A program made the position numbers and the translations under genes. Positions 30,999 through 43,008 of a DNA stretch of 64,000 nt are shown piece by piece (within the stretch, counting starts at the first letter, position 1; every line of letters starts with the position of its first letter). This DNA comes from Nymphaea colorata (Eukaryota > Streptophyta > Magnoliopsida > Nymphaeales > Nymphaeaceae), in the NCBI RefSeq assembly GCF_008831285.2, contig NC_045150.1, forward strand, positions 13,189,868 to 13,253,867, given 5' to 3'. The notes under the pieces were generated by a model, which saw only the letters and a program-made list of their open reading frames with translations, searched no databases and had not been told where the DNA came from.

Positions 30999-33900
30999 GC
31001 TCAATTCTTTTGATAAATAAAACCTAATCAAGTTCTTGGGTCTACTGGTTGCGTCACATTCTTGATGTCGTCTTTGAACTACATATCTACATTGCTTAAG
31101 TTTGTAGGTTGCTTGATTGAATATCAATGACAGCAGCATCGCATCCAAGTGGTCAGCATGTCAACCATGAGTTATGGTTGCACAGGTGTGCGTGTGTGTC
31201 GGTAATATGTTTCTTTTTCATTTTTTGTTATTTTATTATGTATTTCATTCTTTTGGTTTAATGATAGTTAAGAGAAAGGTTAGGGAAGCAAAGATGAAAG
31301 AACTGCAAATTAGTCCTTTTTTTTCTTTTTAAATTATTTCTCAAGTTTTGTCTGACTTGTAAATGTAATGCTAGTGGTGTTCCTGTGTGTCGCTGTATTA
31401 TAATAATGTGTGACGTTCTTAGGTTTCAAACTTCATTGAGGATAAAGGGGGCAGGTTTTTAGTTGGATGTCAGTTGGAGTTTCTTTGCCCATATTCATTT
31501 ATTTAAAAGAAAATGAGTGGCTTTGGATCTTGCTTCTTAGGAGAGAGAGGCCCCTTTCATGGTGACTTGACTTTGCCACCCTTTCACTCAAAGAATTACC
31601 ACAGGAGCATTAGCAAATGTAGCTATAGTTAATGGTATTTTAGCAACACCATGATGGTTTTATAGATGAAATGCTCCCTAGCGTGATGATAAGGGAAGAG
31701 TGGTCACAGGGAAAGGTGCGAGATGCGGCCACCTTAACATGCATAGACCCCATCAAATGTGTTTCCAAAAGTGTGTGCTTGACGTGGACATGAGAGGATT
31801 TCACTTGACTGCTTGGGCAAACAGCGAAGAAGCATCTGCAGCTGTAAATAGAGAGGTACCTTCGATCAAGAAGCTGACCCAGCCTCCAGCAGTATAGTGA
31901 ACTGCCCTTCTCTGTCTTTTCTGTTACAGGTTGCCGAGGGACACACAAAGTGAGAGCAGGAGAAAGCTCCATTCCTCATTCAATATCAGATACCAATGGC
32001 TACTCTGAACAACATTGCTCATAGTTTAGAGCATTTTAATCACGGGATGCACTGGGTTTCCTGCAAGAGTAATGAGAGCAACATCTCTCTCTCTCTCTCA
32101 TATGTGTATATTCATGAGTAGTTCATGACATGCTGGGTGCAGTATTTATGGAGAAGATACTGGGTGCAGCCACGGGAGAAGCGCTTGTACTTACTAATGC
32201 ATGCCCCTGATGTCAAATCCTCCAAACATCACTTCGACACCCAGGTAAGTGCTTGGAATGTGAATGGGTTAGGTTAGATCCACATATATGATTTGTTTAA
32301 TAAAGGGAAAGGTTTTGTCTTGGTCGTTCTGGGTGAAATGAGAATCATTAGTGATAGTGCTGCCTCCATTTTTTTTTCCCCATTTTTTGTAATTAAGACA
32401 TGGAATGTGATATAGTGATTGCAGATGTTAGAAATTGTATATGTGATTATTGTATTGTCCTACTAAGAGACTTGATCGATTGGTGCCCTGGTTTTGGCAT
32501 GTTAGAAGTTAGAACTTATTAGTGGTACTCCTGATGTATATGATTGGCGTATGGAGTGTATGCCTTTGGGAACAGATGGCAATCAGAGAAAGTGAACCTT
32601 ATTGAACTTGGCCCTGAACGTGGAACTCTCATGACTGATATTCTCCATGTACCATATCATGCCGTAATTTTCTTCTATTTGGTTTAGATTTCATGTACAC
32701 TTCAATCAATGATTATCTTGTAGCTGTGGTTGTCATTGGTATTTCAAATTTGCAGGCTTAAAGTATGTATTTTTACTGCAAGGCGCATCAAAATTTGATA
32801 AATTCAAAAGACCATTACATAGACACATGGTTGAATGCAGCTTTGCACTTCAAAAAGTTCAGCATAGTGTGCACTAAAGTGTGTGGATGAGGAGGTTCCT
32901 GAAACTTGAAAGTGGTGGCAAGATGACCGTAAGCATCTTGTCTGGAACTATTGTATCCTCACATGCTACTTTGTAAGAAGCACTTTCGTCATAGAATGAC
33001 GTCTCGGTTTGTTTTAATAGCATGCATCATTAGCTGTTTACTTTTTTCCAACTTGTTTGTTTTGAAGAAGGCCTAAGACAACAAAAGCTTGATGGGTATG
33101 TTTTGTGATGTCAAGTTTTTGTGCTTGCCATGCCATATCCCATGTAACCAGGCCTACGTGATTTTTTTGTGCTTTTGACATGCTTCTTTGTGGGCTTCAT
33201 TTTTTATAACCATTTGATTGTTTATCTCACAGTGAAAAGTTTCCTTTTAGAGATTTGCCCCCCTTTGGAACCATAGGAGTTCTACAAAGTCATCGTCACA
33301 TCTATAGTGCACATGGAACTACCAGTCTATGCATCTATGCCAAATTACAAATTTGGACTTTTGAATGCATCTCTTTATGTGAGAATGTTGAATTCAAGTT
33401 AAATTGGTGACTTTTGAACTGGTGACGAAGAGAATTGTAGCTTTAACATAACAAGGTGAGCATAGAAATTTGCATCTTGTAACTTTAGAAAGATTAAGAA
33501 AGAATATTTGGCAATTGTTGAGCGACTTCCTTGGACACTTGGTCTTGTGAACTATCTTAGTTTACAAAAGGATTGACTGCTGCTTTCACAGTACTTGGTT
33601 TGCATGATTAAAAAATTTTGAAAAATTACCTATTAATGTTTGCAAAGTATGGCTGGTCCTCTTACAATCTACATATATTTATGGTTTCACCTGTTTGTTT
33701 GTCATGCTCTTTATGGACATATTTGTGTAGTTAATGATGAAGATTGACATTGTTCCTTTTATAGATTTCCAGTTGTGAAATGGAGGAGCCAAGATTTGAG
33801 TGGTGAATGGAGAGAGAGTGCCAGACCTTTGTGGAAACTTTGGAATATATCACAATGTTTGTGGAATGGGATTTGTTGGGAAAAGGAACATTTTCTTGGG

Positions 33901-34807
33901 TGATTCCTCCATTTTTTGTTTGTGAAGGGTCTACTTGGTTTAATTAGAGGGTTAACAGCCAAAAAACTCCTCAATTTTGGGTCCCTCTCTCTCTTTCTCC
34001 ATTGTATTGGTTCCCTCTTCAGGTGAGTTCTCTTGTCATATTCAATTGTTTTTTTTCTTGTTGGAAAGGTTTCTCCTCTTAATTATTATTTTTTGATGTG
34101 CATATATGCTTCTTCTCGTTACTTGCCATGTTCATCTCTCTCTCTCTTCCCTTTCGACCAAAAAATCCCACTTTTTCAACATATGGATGCGCAGGTCTTT
34201 CAAGTGGTGAGTATTTTCTATTATCATTTCCACTTATTGTTCCGCTTTTCGCTGGAGGTACACCATTGAAATTGCTTGGGAAATGGAAGGAATCTGAATA
34301 TTTAGGTGGTCAATTTATTCCTGTTGGTGGTATTGCTTACCACTTACAGCACCATCAAGGTGATTATTTTGTTTATTCATTTCCATGCATTTAAATGATT
34401 TGTTTCGGTGCTTTTTTACCTATGTTTTTACAAGCAATATTATTCAAATCTAATAACTTGAAGATGCATTGCAGCCTGGCAGATGTGGCAGCCAATACAT
34501 TCCATGCTCTTTTCTGTATTGTTTTTGTGCTATTAGCGTTTGCACTGTTGGATAGAAGTATCTGGCTCTTCTGCTAGGGATTGGCAGGCAGTTGATGGTG
34601 AAGAGTTTTCTTTGATGTTTCTCATTTATGCCAGCTTTTGTTCTAGTCTCCAATGAGCCTTTTCTTTTGTTTGTTGTTTGCTTTTTTCTTGCTTTATGTT
34701 TTTTTTCCTGGTATATAGACACACTGGGGTTAGGTACATATGGACTGAGGTATGTTTGCTAAGGTCTTGCACTCTTGACTGCCTTCTACGTGAACGTCTC
34801 ATGTCCA
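30998..34807 (+). repeat. Duplicated block X
   Basis: Collinear with 60118-63635 at high similarity. Relative to X', it lacks a roughly 40-bp segment near 32965 and the second 123-bp tandem unit, and it has about 50 bp extra near 32244-32310 and about 295 bp extra at 34470-34765. Several stretches look exonic with splice-like borders. One is 32136-32244 ending CCCAG/GTAAGT; another is about 34195-34362 with GKWKESEYLGGQFIPVGGIA. They give no recognised protein, and X' carries a frameshift in the latter. It is non-functional or intronic as far as I can tell. Confidence 0.85.
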
Positions 34808-34825
34808 GGTAAATGCTCCAGCTCC

Positions 34826-34920
34826 AACATGGTGGTACTAAACATGATCATTTAGGAAATAGAAGTTAAACGCTCACCAGCTCCACACCTTTTATTTCCC
34901 TAAATAATACCATGTTGGCC
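34826..34920. repeat. Foldback MITE-like repeat
   Basis: CCAACATGGTGGTACTAAAC...TTTAGGAAATAG pairs with ATTTCCCTAAATAATACCATGTTGG across about 30 bp. A related direct copy (CTCCAGCTCTAACGTCGTGG) follows at about 34997. Confidence 0.55.
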
Positions 34921-37109
34921 TTTTTCTGTCAAACATAAAGAGGCCCAACACCAAGCTCATTAAGCATGTGCAAGCTCATTAAGAAGGTAAACACTCCAGC
35001 TCTAACGTCGTGGTACTGAACATTATGCTGCCAAGGGCACCTTTCTGTGAAGAGTTCTCCAAGGGAACTGTTGTGATATTTCTGTTTGGTATTGTATGAG
35101 CAAAAAAAACGACGGAAAAAGAAAACTGTTTGTGATGCATTAACACCACTGAAGTGTTGTCACATGCTGTTGTTCATTGTTCCCCAAGAGAGCATTTGGT
35201 TTATCTGCAATCCCTTCTACCTTTTATCATGCCTTTTTGGGTGAAGAATCCTGATTATGACTGAGTTGACTTTTCATGAATTTCACATTCTGCTTACTTG
35301 TGGGTTGCCTTCTCTTGCATCTTTCTAAAAGAACATAAAATTTTCTGCTTTTGGCTCCTACATCGATAAGTTCATGTATAAGTCCATGTCTTCCATCTTC
35401 AAATCGTATACGTCATCCTCTCTTTATTTCTCTCCTTTCCCACTACAGAAATTACACTAGATGTGCAATGGTGCTATATTGGCCATGCAATGTGCACTAG
35501 AACAGGTGTTTAATGATGCTCAACAAAAATTGTCTTTTGTACATTTTAGGTGTGACGCCACAATTTGGCCTCTGTGGGCAGTTACCCGTTGGTGCTGAAG
35601 TACGAACGAGGCTCGACTCAGTCCAGCCTGCTTGTCTTGGCCCGTCACTCTGTAATTAACAACTGGGTCTTAACGCTCTTTAGTTGAACATTTATCTCCA
35701 CCAATGCGCCAACTTTTTTTAAATTTTCCTTGTTCTGTCTTGAGATGCACCATCACTATTCAACCAGATCTTACATGCAGAAATTATTGCCTCTATACCT
35801 TTTTCCAACCGACACCCCAACTCACACCCAAGTCAGTTCAACACCCAGATCCAAACATGAGGGAGATGACCTTGTAATCAGTTTTTGGAGTGAATCATAT
35901 TTAGATTAGTTAGGCATTGAAAGTGAATTAGAAGAGGAATCCTCTTTTCCACTGCATGAGGATTTTTGCCAAAATAGAAACATTGGCTTGGGCAGTGACG
36001 AGGCTGAACTTAGTCTACTGTTTTGGGCTACATCTATTGCTAGTTGATCTGGTCTATCATAAACAGCGGACCCCGATTTAGGGCATTTGGTAGTAGGAAT
36101 GTTTTGTTCTTTATAATTAAAAATTGGTATCAGGCCGACTGATCGAAATCCAGCTTGACCCAGATCCGCCCTAGGTCTGGCCTGATTGCATACAAGATAT
36201 ATAATAACAAAACGTATATAAATATTTTTAAATTTAATAATATATATTTTATTATTTTAAATACAATTTATATTAAAAAGATATTTTATAATTTAAAAAA
36301 TATTTAAAACTTATTCCCATGGCTTAATGTATCAAGACAGTTCTATCCCACATCCTAGTTCCCAATGTATGTTACTCGTAATTAACTGCTGGTATCTGAA
36401 TCCCAATTTAACCTACCAGGCATGTTTTCTTTACTTTAAATATGTGGTCAGCTTTGCATTCTTTGTTCAATTCTAAAATAAAAAAAATAACCTCCTTAAG
36501 GATAGTGTGGCTTTTTTGAAACCCATTTGGACTACAATGAATTTATTCATAAATATTCATAAATTACTGAAGCAATGGTTATAATATGAGACTGCCTCCA
36601 ATTATACGCCTATATGCATCAGATATGTAGGTGCTAGCACTGGGTGTGCAGCAGCAAGAGAAAGAAAGCACTCACAGATGAAGTAGGAGTTCATATTTTG
36701 GACCTGGCTATGGAGGGAGAAATGGGGTATTGGGCGTGCAATAGGAGAGGGAGAATGGGTTCTTCATCAATTGATGGGAGTCAAGTGAGCTGCTGGGTTT
36801 GAGCCAGAAGGATGGGAGTTGGGTGCTTGATGTGAACCAAGAGAGAGAAAGTGGGGACTGGAAGCTGTACTTGATCACAGTGAGATGGGTGTTGACCAGT
36901 TTGGTGTTGCTTAAGGTGGGGAGATCAGTGGGCAAGTAGTGAGAGAAAGGATCATTTTAAAAAAATGTTGTCAAATGCCCTCTTCAATTATCCTCCATTC
37001 CTACGGGCTTCCCTATAACAGACGTTCTGAAATTTCAACTTTAGTATAAACAATAAACTATAGGCATTTATGTTTTTAATTTACAGCATATATAATTCAA
37101 GTATACAAC
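34921..37109. other. No recognised gene
   Basis: Mixed unique sequence. A/T-only stretches lie at 36195-36310. A minus-strand frame at 36708-36935 is low-complexity and not called. Confidence 0.45.
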
Positions 37110-37266
37110 CAGGGGCGGAGCCAGGGAGGCCACATGTGCCTTGGCCCCAACTTACTTTTTTTTTTTTAAATTTACGTGTAAAGTTTAGAAGATTTTATTT
37201 GTCTTATGTAAATATTTTAAAAAATGATATTTAAGCCTGTGTCAAAATTTAGACTCTCCGCCCCTC
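37110..37266. mobile_element. Short non-autonomous hAT-like element
   Basis: The left end CAGGGGCGGAG and right end CTCCGCCCCTC are inverted repeats matching at 10 of 11 positions, flanking 157 bp of A/T-rich sequence. The flanks TATACAAC and ACTGCAAC could be a decayed 8-bp target duplication. The termini match those of the larger hAT element at 42457-48647 (CAAGGGCGGAGG and CCTCCGCCCCTG). Confidence 0.65.
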
Positions 37267-37539
37267 ACTGCAACCATATTGTTATGAACGTTTGATTTCT
37301 TCGATCAGTATCATGCCGCATGGGATGGTGATATATTTAGATGTATATATAATGTACGGTTATATATTATATTATTTGGTTCCAGTTATATATAATATAT
37401 GGTTCCAATAGCATAAAATTACCAAGATGCTGAATGGAAATTTGAAACAATATACAGTAAGCAAAAACACCTTGTGGTTTCAGTGTGCTTGATGCTTGAT
37501 TGATCACTGCAACAAATGCAACTGTTTTAGGTATAATCG

Positions 37540-40056
37540 GTGCGTTATGGAATCGGGGATCGCGGATGAGTTGGGGGATTGTGGCTTTGGAGGCGGGATT
37601 TTCGGACTAGGCTTTTCGTGTCCTTCCGTTGGCAGGACCAGCATTCGCGGGATTTTCCTTCCGGTTGATTTTCAGTGTGGTGGAGGTATGGCCTATTGAG
37701 AATCTGGCATGCATTTCATCTGCTTTTAAAAAATTTGTTCGTTTTTGTTGATGTTTTAGTGTCTTAGGATGATTAGATTGGGATAGTGGTGCTTTTTAAT
37801 TACTGCATTGGTTGGCAGAAGAATTTGTGTGTGCGAACTCCTGGATTGCATTTGTTTAGTATATGCGTGGAGGAGAGTTTGACAACTTGAGGAGGCTTGC
37901 TTTTGTTAATTTGTATTGATGGTCTTGCTTATACAATGGATGCTTGCATTTTATTGTAGTAATTTAGCAGTTGTTTCTTCACAAGGAAGTGATGATTCCA
38001 ATGGATTTGTTGTATCTTTATCATCAAACACAGAAATATATTTCTGAAAATATATTTCTCAGTCATCACACACACATTAAAATGAGAATCGGAAAGATTT
38101 TTTTCCATTCCTTTATTTCAGGAAATATATTTCCAAAATATATTTCAATTCCAGATTTCCAGGCCATCAAACTAAGTGATTTACACAATAACATATACGA
38201 TAAATTTGAATTTATGCAGATATGCAATCTGAAAAATATAAGTCTTAATTCAAGAAAAAGACAGAGGTTATAGAGGAGAAATTCATTGGGTCGCAATCAC
38301 AAAAAGTGTTTTTTAGCTCAATTGAAGCATGTGATGAAGGATATCCTTCATTGGAGCATTGTCGTTTAAATTTCATATTTCTTTTGCAGATATCTCATTT
38401 TTCAATGGTCAGAATAAACTTTAATCGGTTGTTGTCAAGTACTTTGGGGCTCCGTCCTCGGTAACATTGATGAATAAAGTTGAGGACTGAATCCAAAATG
38501 ATCTTACAAATTAACCATTTCACATGAATCGAGTTTGCCAACAAAATAACCAGTAAAGGAGTTTTCAGATGCTGCATCAAAAGCTTTTGAAAGAGGATGT
38601 TAGGAGCGAATTGTAGTAGGAATCCCACCTAGTTTATGAAAAAGGTTGATCTTTAATTTCGTGTGTCTAGCAAGCAACTTTCTCGGCATGGTGGATTACA
38701 AGGCTGTATGAATATTAACAATGGGATCGAAATGGCTCTCTCCTGTTTGATGTGCTTCCTTTACTTCCTGCAGCTGGGAAAGCTATTGAGGTTGGAGTAG
38801 ATGGCATAATTGTTTCGAATCATGGTGGTCGCCAACTTGACTGTGCACCTGCTGCAATGTCTGCCCTTGAGGAGGTAACGTCCTTTTACCTCAAATGATT
38901 CTCTTGAAAAAAACAAGCTTTTCTTTTTTCCTTCTCAAAACAGAGTGCAAGAAAACTTCTATCCATTTTGTCCTTCCCTTGACAAGCTGTTAACACGTTT
39001 AAGGGATGCATAATTCCCCTCCCTGTTGGTCTTCCTATTTCAAGCATAGGTTGTTCAAGCTATCGCTGGTAAAGTTCTTTTTCTGCTTGATGGAGGAATT
39101 AGGTGTTGGACAGGCACGTTGAAAGCCTGGGCTCTTGGTGGCCAAGCCATTCTGGTCATCTCTCTCTTTCTCTCTCTATATACATGCTCGATGTGGTTAC
39201 CCGTTCGCTTTATCAATTCGTTTTGCTTCATTATTTTTGAAGATATAGCAGGAATTCATTAAGTAGTGGTCTATAGCAGGTTTTAGACTTTCTCATTTTA
39301 GGGCGTCATGGTGGTTTTGTTTTGATTTGTGCATTTTTTTTTCGAGTGTTCATGCTAACATGGTTTCATCTTAGCAAGTTCTGTTTGTGCTTTCTAGCCT
39401 GGGGTGTAGTCTATGGTTTATCATACCTTTTGATTGATTTTTAGATGTTAAAACCATAATTTGAGTCTTATTCTTAGGACCTTTCTAGGTATATCCACTG
39501 GCAGAGAAATCTTGGGGAGCCATTTCTTCCATTTGATCTTGCACATGAGTTTTGATTAAAAGCATTTCAAACCATTCAATCCAATCCAACTCAGTCTTAA
39601 AAGTGGCTTGTTTGTTGGCTAGAAGAGTGAGTTGTTGGTGTAGACATTTTTCCTTGGTAATCAATGATCAAACCCTCTGCAAGGAAACCTTACAACATGA
39701 GAATTTGGGGAATTCTGTCCACCACAAGGCTCTGTTTTTATGAAGAGACTTTGAGGAGAACTTGTCCCTTTTGTTGTTATCCTTTTGCAAAATCATCATT
39801 TCACAAAGTCCTTGTGTAGCCTGAACACAAAACCAGTCAAAACTTTGGTGGATAGCCTTATATTCTGAGTCTAGCAGAGTCCAAACCTGTAGTTGCCCAT
39901 TGTCATTTACCCAATGATTTTATAAATTCGGCTGCGTATGATTGGTTTATCCTGGGCTTCCTTCGAGAAAAGAGAAGAGCTTAACTCAAACCATTTCCAA
40001 AATTTCCACTCAGTTGATCACCTAATGTTATCGAAACTGGTCACCCTTTGATACCA
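37540..40056 (+). repeat. Duplicated block Y
   Basis: Collinear with 54718-58158. It starts at GTGCGTTATGGAATCGGGG and ends at CACCCTTTGATAC. About 1.0 kb present in Y' (55170-56195) is missing here. A frame at the left edge begins MESGIADELGDCGFGGGIFG; it is a possible 5' exon of unknown identity and the Y' copy is frameshifted. Two glycolate-oxidase ghost exons are inside. A 35-bp segment (CAATGATTTTATAAATTCGG...) occurs at about 39910 and again at the right edge, about 40058. Confidence 0.85.
38774..39157 (+). pseudogene. Glycolate/(S)-2-hydroxy-acid oxidase pseudogene, two exons
   Basis: Exon 38774-38874 follows CAG and precedes GTAACG. It encodes [20 protein letters not shown] followed by [13 protein letters not shown]. 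This is the FMN-dependent alpha-hydroxyacid oxidase active-site segment, with the catalytic SNHGxRQLD His and Arg retained. Exon 39050-39157 follows AG and encodes VVQAIAGKVLFLLDGGIRCW, then LKAWALGGQAIL. That corresponds to the FMN-phosphate-binding segment (normally LLDGGIRRGTDVFKALALGAQAV), with the Arg-Gly-Thr-Asp residues lost. The other exons of this roughly 360-residue peroxisomal enzyme are not visible, so this is a fragment. Confidence 0.85.
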
Positions 40057-40539
40057 ATGATTTTATAAATTCGGCTGCATATGATTGGATCATTTTCATT
40101 TTAAATATCACACATCTTCTATATTAAGTATCTCAGAAATGCTTGAAAGCTTCAGTAATGAATCATCAGGGCCATCAATTTTGTAGAGCCATCATGTTTT
40201 GCAGGGTAAGTCATGTCACGGCTCCCTTGGGGAAGTCACAGCTGCTTATAAGGGCCCCATTAACAAAAAAATGACAAATGAATGTTTTCAATTTTGTAGC
40301 TTGCAATCCGAATGTTATCTAAAAAAAACTCATGGCACATAGAGATCTTCATGATTTTAATACTATGGGTTGTTGTTAGATGAAGCAATATTAACTATAT
40401 CTAGATTTGCACAGTTTACAGTTTATCACAGGGGAATGATGAAATGGAAATTGAAATTCTTCTAGGATTAGGAGAATGGTGTAGAGAATGGATAAAAACA
40501 AGAAAATTTTAACAACAAAATGCTTTGGTATCATATCGC

Positions 40540-41167
40540 CTATGTCACATGGATATGGGTACGGGTACCCTATGGGTATGGATATGCAGACACTGTAATT
40601 TTCAAAATTTAAAAAAAAACATGGAATTACTAATTCACTCTTACAATCTCATAAATCATAAGAAAGAAAGCACTAAGGCAAAATTTCCAAATCTGCAAAA
40701 TCCAATCGCAATCCACATAGTTGAAGAATAGGATGAAGATCGACGGATTAACCGTCCAATCTTCAAACGAAAACATCCCCAAATCGGTAAGAAAAACCCA
40801 AACCAAAAAAACCCAAATGAAACATGAAACCCTAGCTGTGCAATATCAAAATGAAAAAAAAAACTTACTTGTCTGTCGCCGGCTGCCGCCAGACACCACC
40901 GGATGGCACCATTGATCGCTGGACCTTGTCGCCGTCGCCCGCCATTGAAGAACCCCACTGTCGCCAGTTATCGTCGAGGGTAAAGGTGGACGGTGAAAAC
41001 ATAAAAAAATCGAGGTTAAGACTTAAATCGGGTTATAAAAGTGGTTCGGATCAGGTCTGACCCAGACCCGATCCAAAATGTATCCAAGCGTGTCCGCGTG
41101 TCGGGATCGGCGTGTCGAAGTGTTGATGCCGGTACGTGACCAAATCTGCCGTGTCTGTGTCACATAG
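40540..41167. mobile_element. Non-autonomous DNA transposon with hAT-like ends
   Basis: The ends are inverted: CTATGTCACATGGATATGGG at the left, and at the right the reverse complement begins CTATGTGACACAGACACGGC. Flanks CATATCGC (40532-40539) and CATGTCGC (41168-41175) form an 8-bp target duplication with one mismatch, as hAT elements make. The interior holds a GC-richer island (40870-40980: CGCCGGCTGCCGCC...), possibly a captured exon; it encodes nothing I recognise. Confidence 0.72.
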
Positions 41168-41175
41168 CATGTCGC

Positions 41176-42456
41176 CCATTACATAAATCTAACCCTGCAA
41201 CAAATGCAATAATTTTTCCCTTGTCATTACCAGCATCCGCATCCAAGATCACTGACTTTTGATCATGAGGATAAATTGCCCCAACTTTCTTTTGCTTTTT
41301 TTCCTTTCAATTTAAATGAACCAAGGCACTACATTTGTTTAACTATAATTTTGACGTTCCTATATTTGATATTTTACATTGTTTCTTTCTCAATCTTCTT
41401 GATAGCATGTTTTGTGGCAGATTTGGCATCGTGTTCAACCCAATTGGTTTCTTTCTTCAGCTTCTTGACCTGAAGCCATTTGACATTTCCTTGATATTAG
41501 CTTGCCAGTGTATAAAAGAACAGGCTTTTGCGGGCTCCAATTGCAGGTCCACTTGGGTCAAAGACGAAGAATGAATATGATCTTTTGTTGGTTCATCGGT
41601 TCCACTGACGTAAGATCAATAAGTCATCTGCCTCCCCACCCCTTTCTGTTGGATTTTGTTCTTTTGGTTTCTCGTTAAAAGATTTCCTATGTATTTCTTT
41701 ATTTTGGTTTTCCAATGGAACTTGCTTATAAAATACACTGCGTTGCTTCTGTGTTGCAGGATACGAATATCCAAGTAGATAGAACATGAAACCGAGCAAG
41801 GATTATATATGTTGATGCCAAGACATGCTTAAATGTTGAAGTGGCCACAAGTGTTGATGGTTAACTAAACTTTATTGATGTAAGAAAAAAAGTAACTTTT
41901 CTGAATGAGATGTTTATTGCTCTTTGAAGCTTCACATGTGGACAATGGTCATGAACCAGATGAAGGTACCAAGGAAACAGAGGAGGTTCTAAAGACACAC
42001 CAAGCTAAACTTGACAACCTTTGGATTCTTTAGAATTGAAAGTGAAGACGTGATTAACATTTCCATAAAGCAACTAGAGAAGCAACACTTTTACATGCAA
42101 ACAATTCAATTGCATATAAACCTGAAGGATGGAGAGTTAAAAAAATCATATGCTACAGCTAACAAAGTGGTATTTATCACACAGAAATAGCTAAAGTTTT
42201 GTTGAATAGGAATGTTAAAAAAATGAAAATAGAAGGGAGCAACAGGAGTTCCTAGCTGCATAACCGTGCATGTGCACGCTAGAATGAACACCGCATAGCA
42301 TATGAATAAGCCAGATCATGCTCTTCAACGAGTGAGGAATCTACATAGATATGTCTTAGTTGTTATACGTCCCGTTGGGTTGGAATGAATCCTCCAAGGC
42401 TACAGTGGTGATTGAGATCACCGGTATATAAACGCCTATAGGCGGTGACATTTTGG
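41176..42456. other. No recognised gene
   Basis: Open frames at 41276-41574 are T-rich and hydrophobic by composition only. No domains or transposon ends were identified. Confidence 0.45.
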
Positions 42457-42504
42457 CAAGGGCGGAGGCATGATTTTTTTCAGGGCGGGGCAAACGGTCC
42501 AACG

Positions 42505-42565
42505 AACTATAATATAATATATTATATTATATTATATTATTATTATATATATATATACTTATACA
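42505..42565. repeat. (TA)n-rich tract inside hAT left end
   Basis: Runs of ATATTATATTAT and TATATATAT follow the left terminus. Confidence 0.8.
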
Positions 42566-43008
42566 CTTTATATAATATTTGCAAACCACAAGATAGTAAA
42601 AGTAAACATATGTCGTATATAATTGCCCATGTCATGAACGTGAAGCGCGACCTGTTCTACGACACATTTAATAATTGCTTGTGTCATTAGCACAAAGCGC
42701 AATCTGTCCTCAGCAGATAAGGTGCTCTGTTTCTATTACAGTGACGTAAGTGTAAACAGTGAGCACAAGGTGGACATACAAATATCACAACTCAAAATAT
42801 AGCAAACAAATACATCTATAAACCCCAAAATCAAAACTTGTTACTTACCTAAAACAAGCAGTTTTGTATTCTTTATATGTAACACAATCAGTTTTTTCTT
42901 CTGTTTTTATTGAAAATAGTTACATATCATCATTCATTCACCTGCAATAAAATATAAACAAAAACTACATCATTTAATATTGAAACTAAATAATGACTTA
43001 AATAAACA

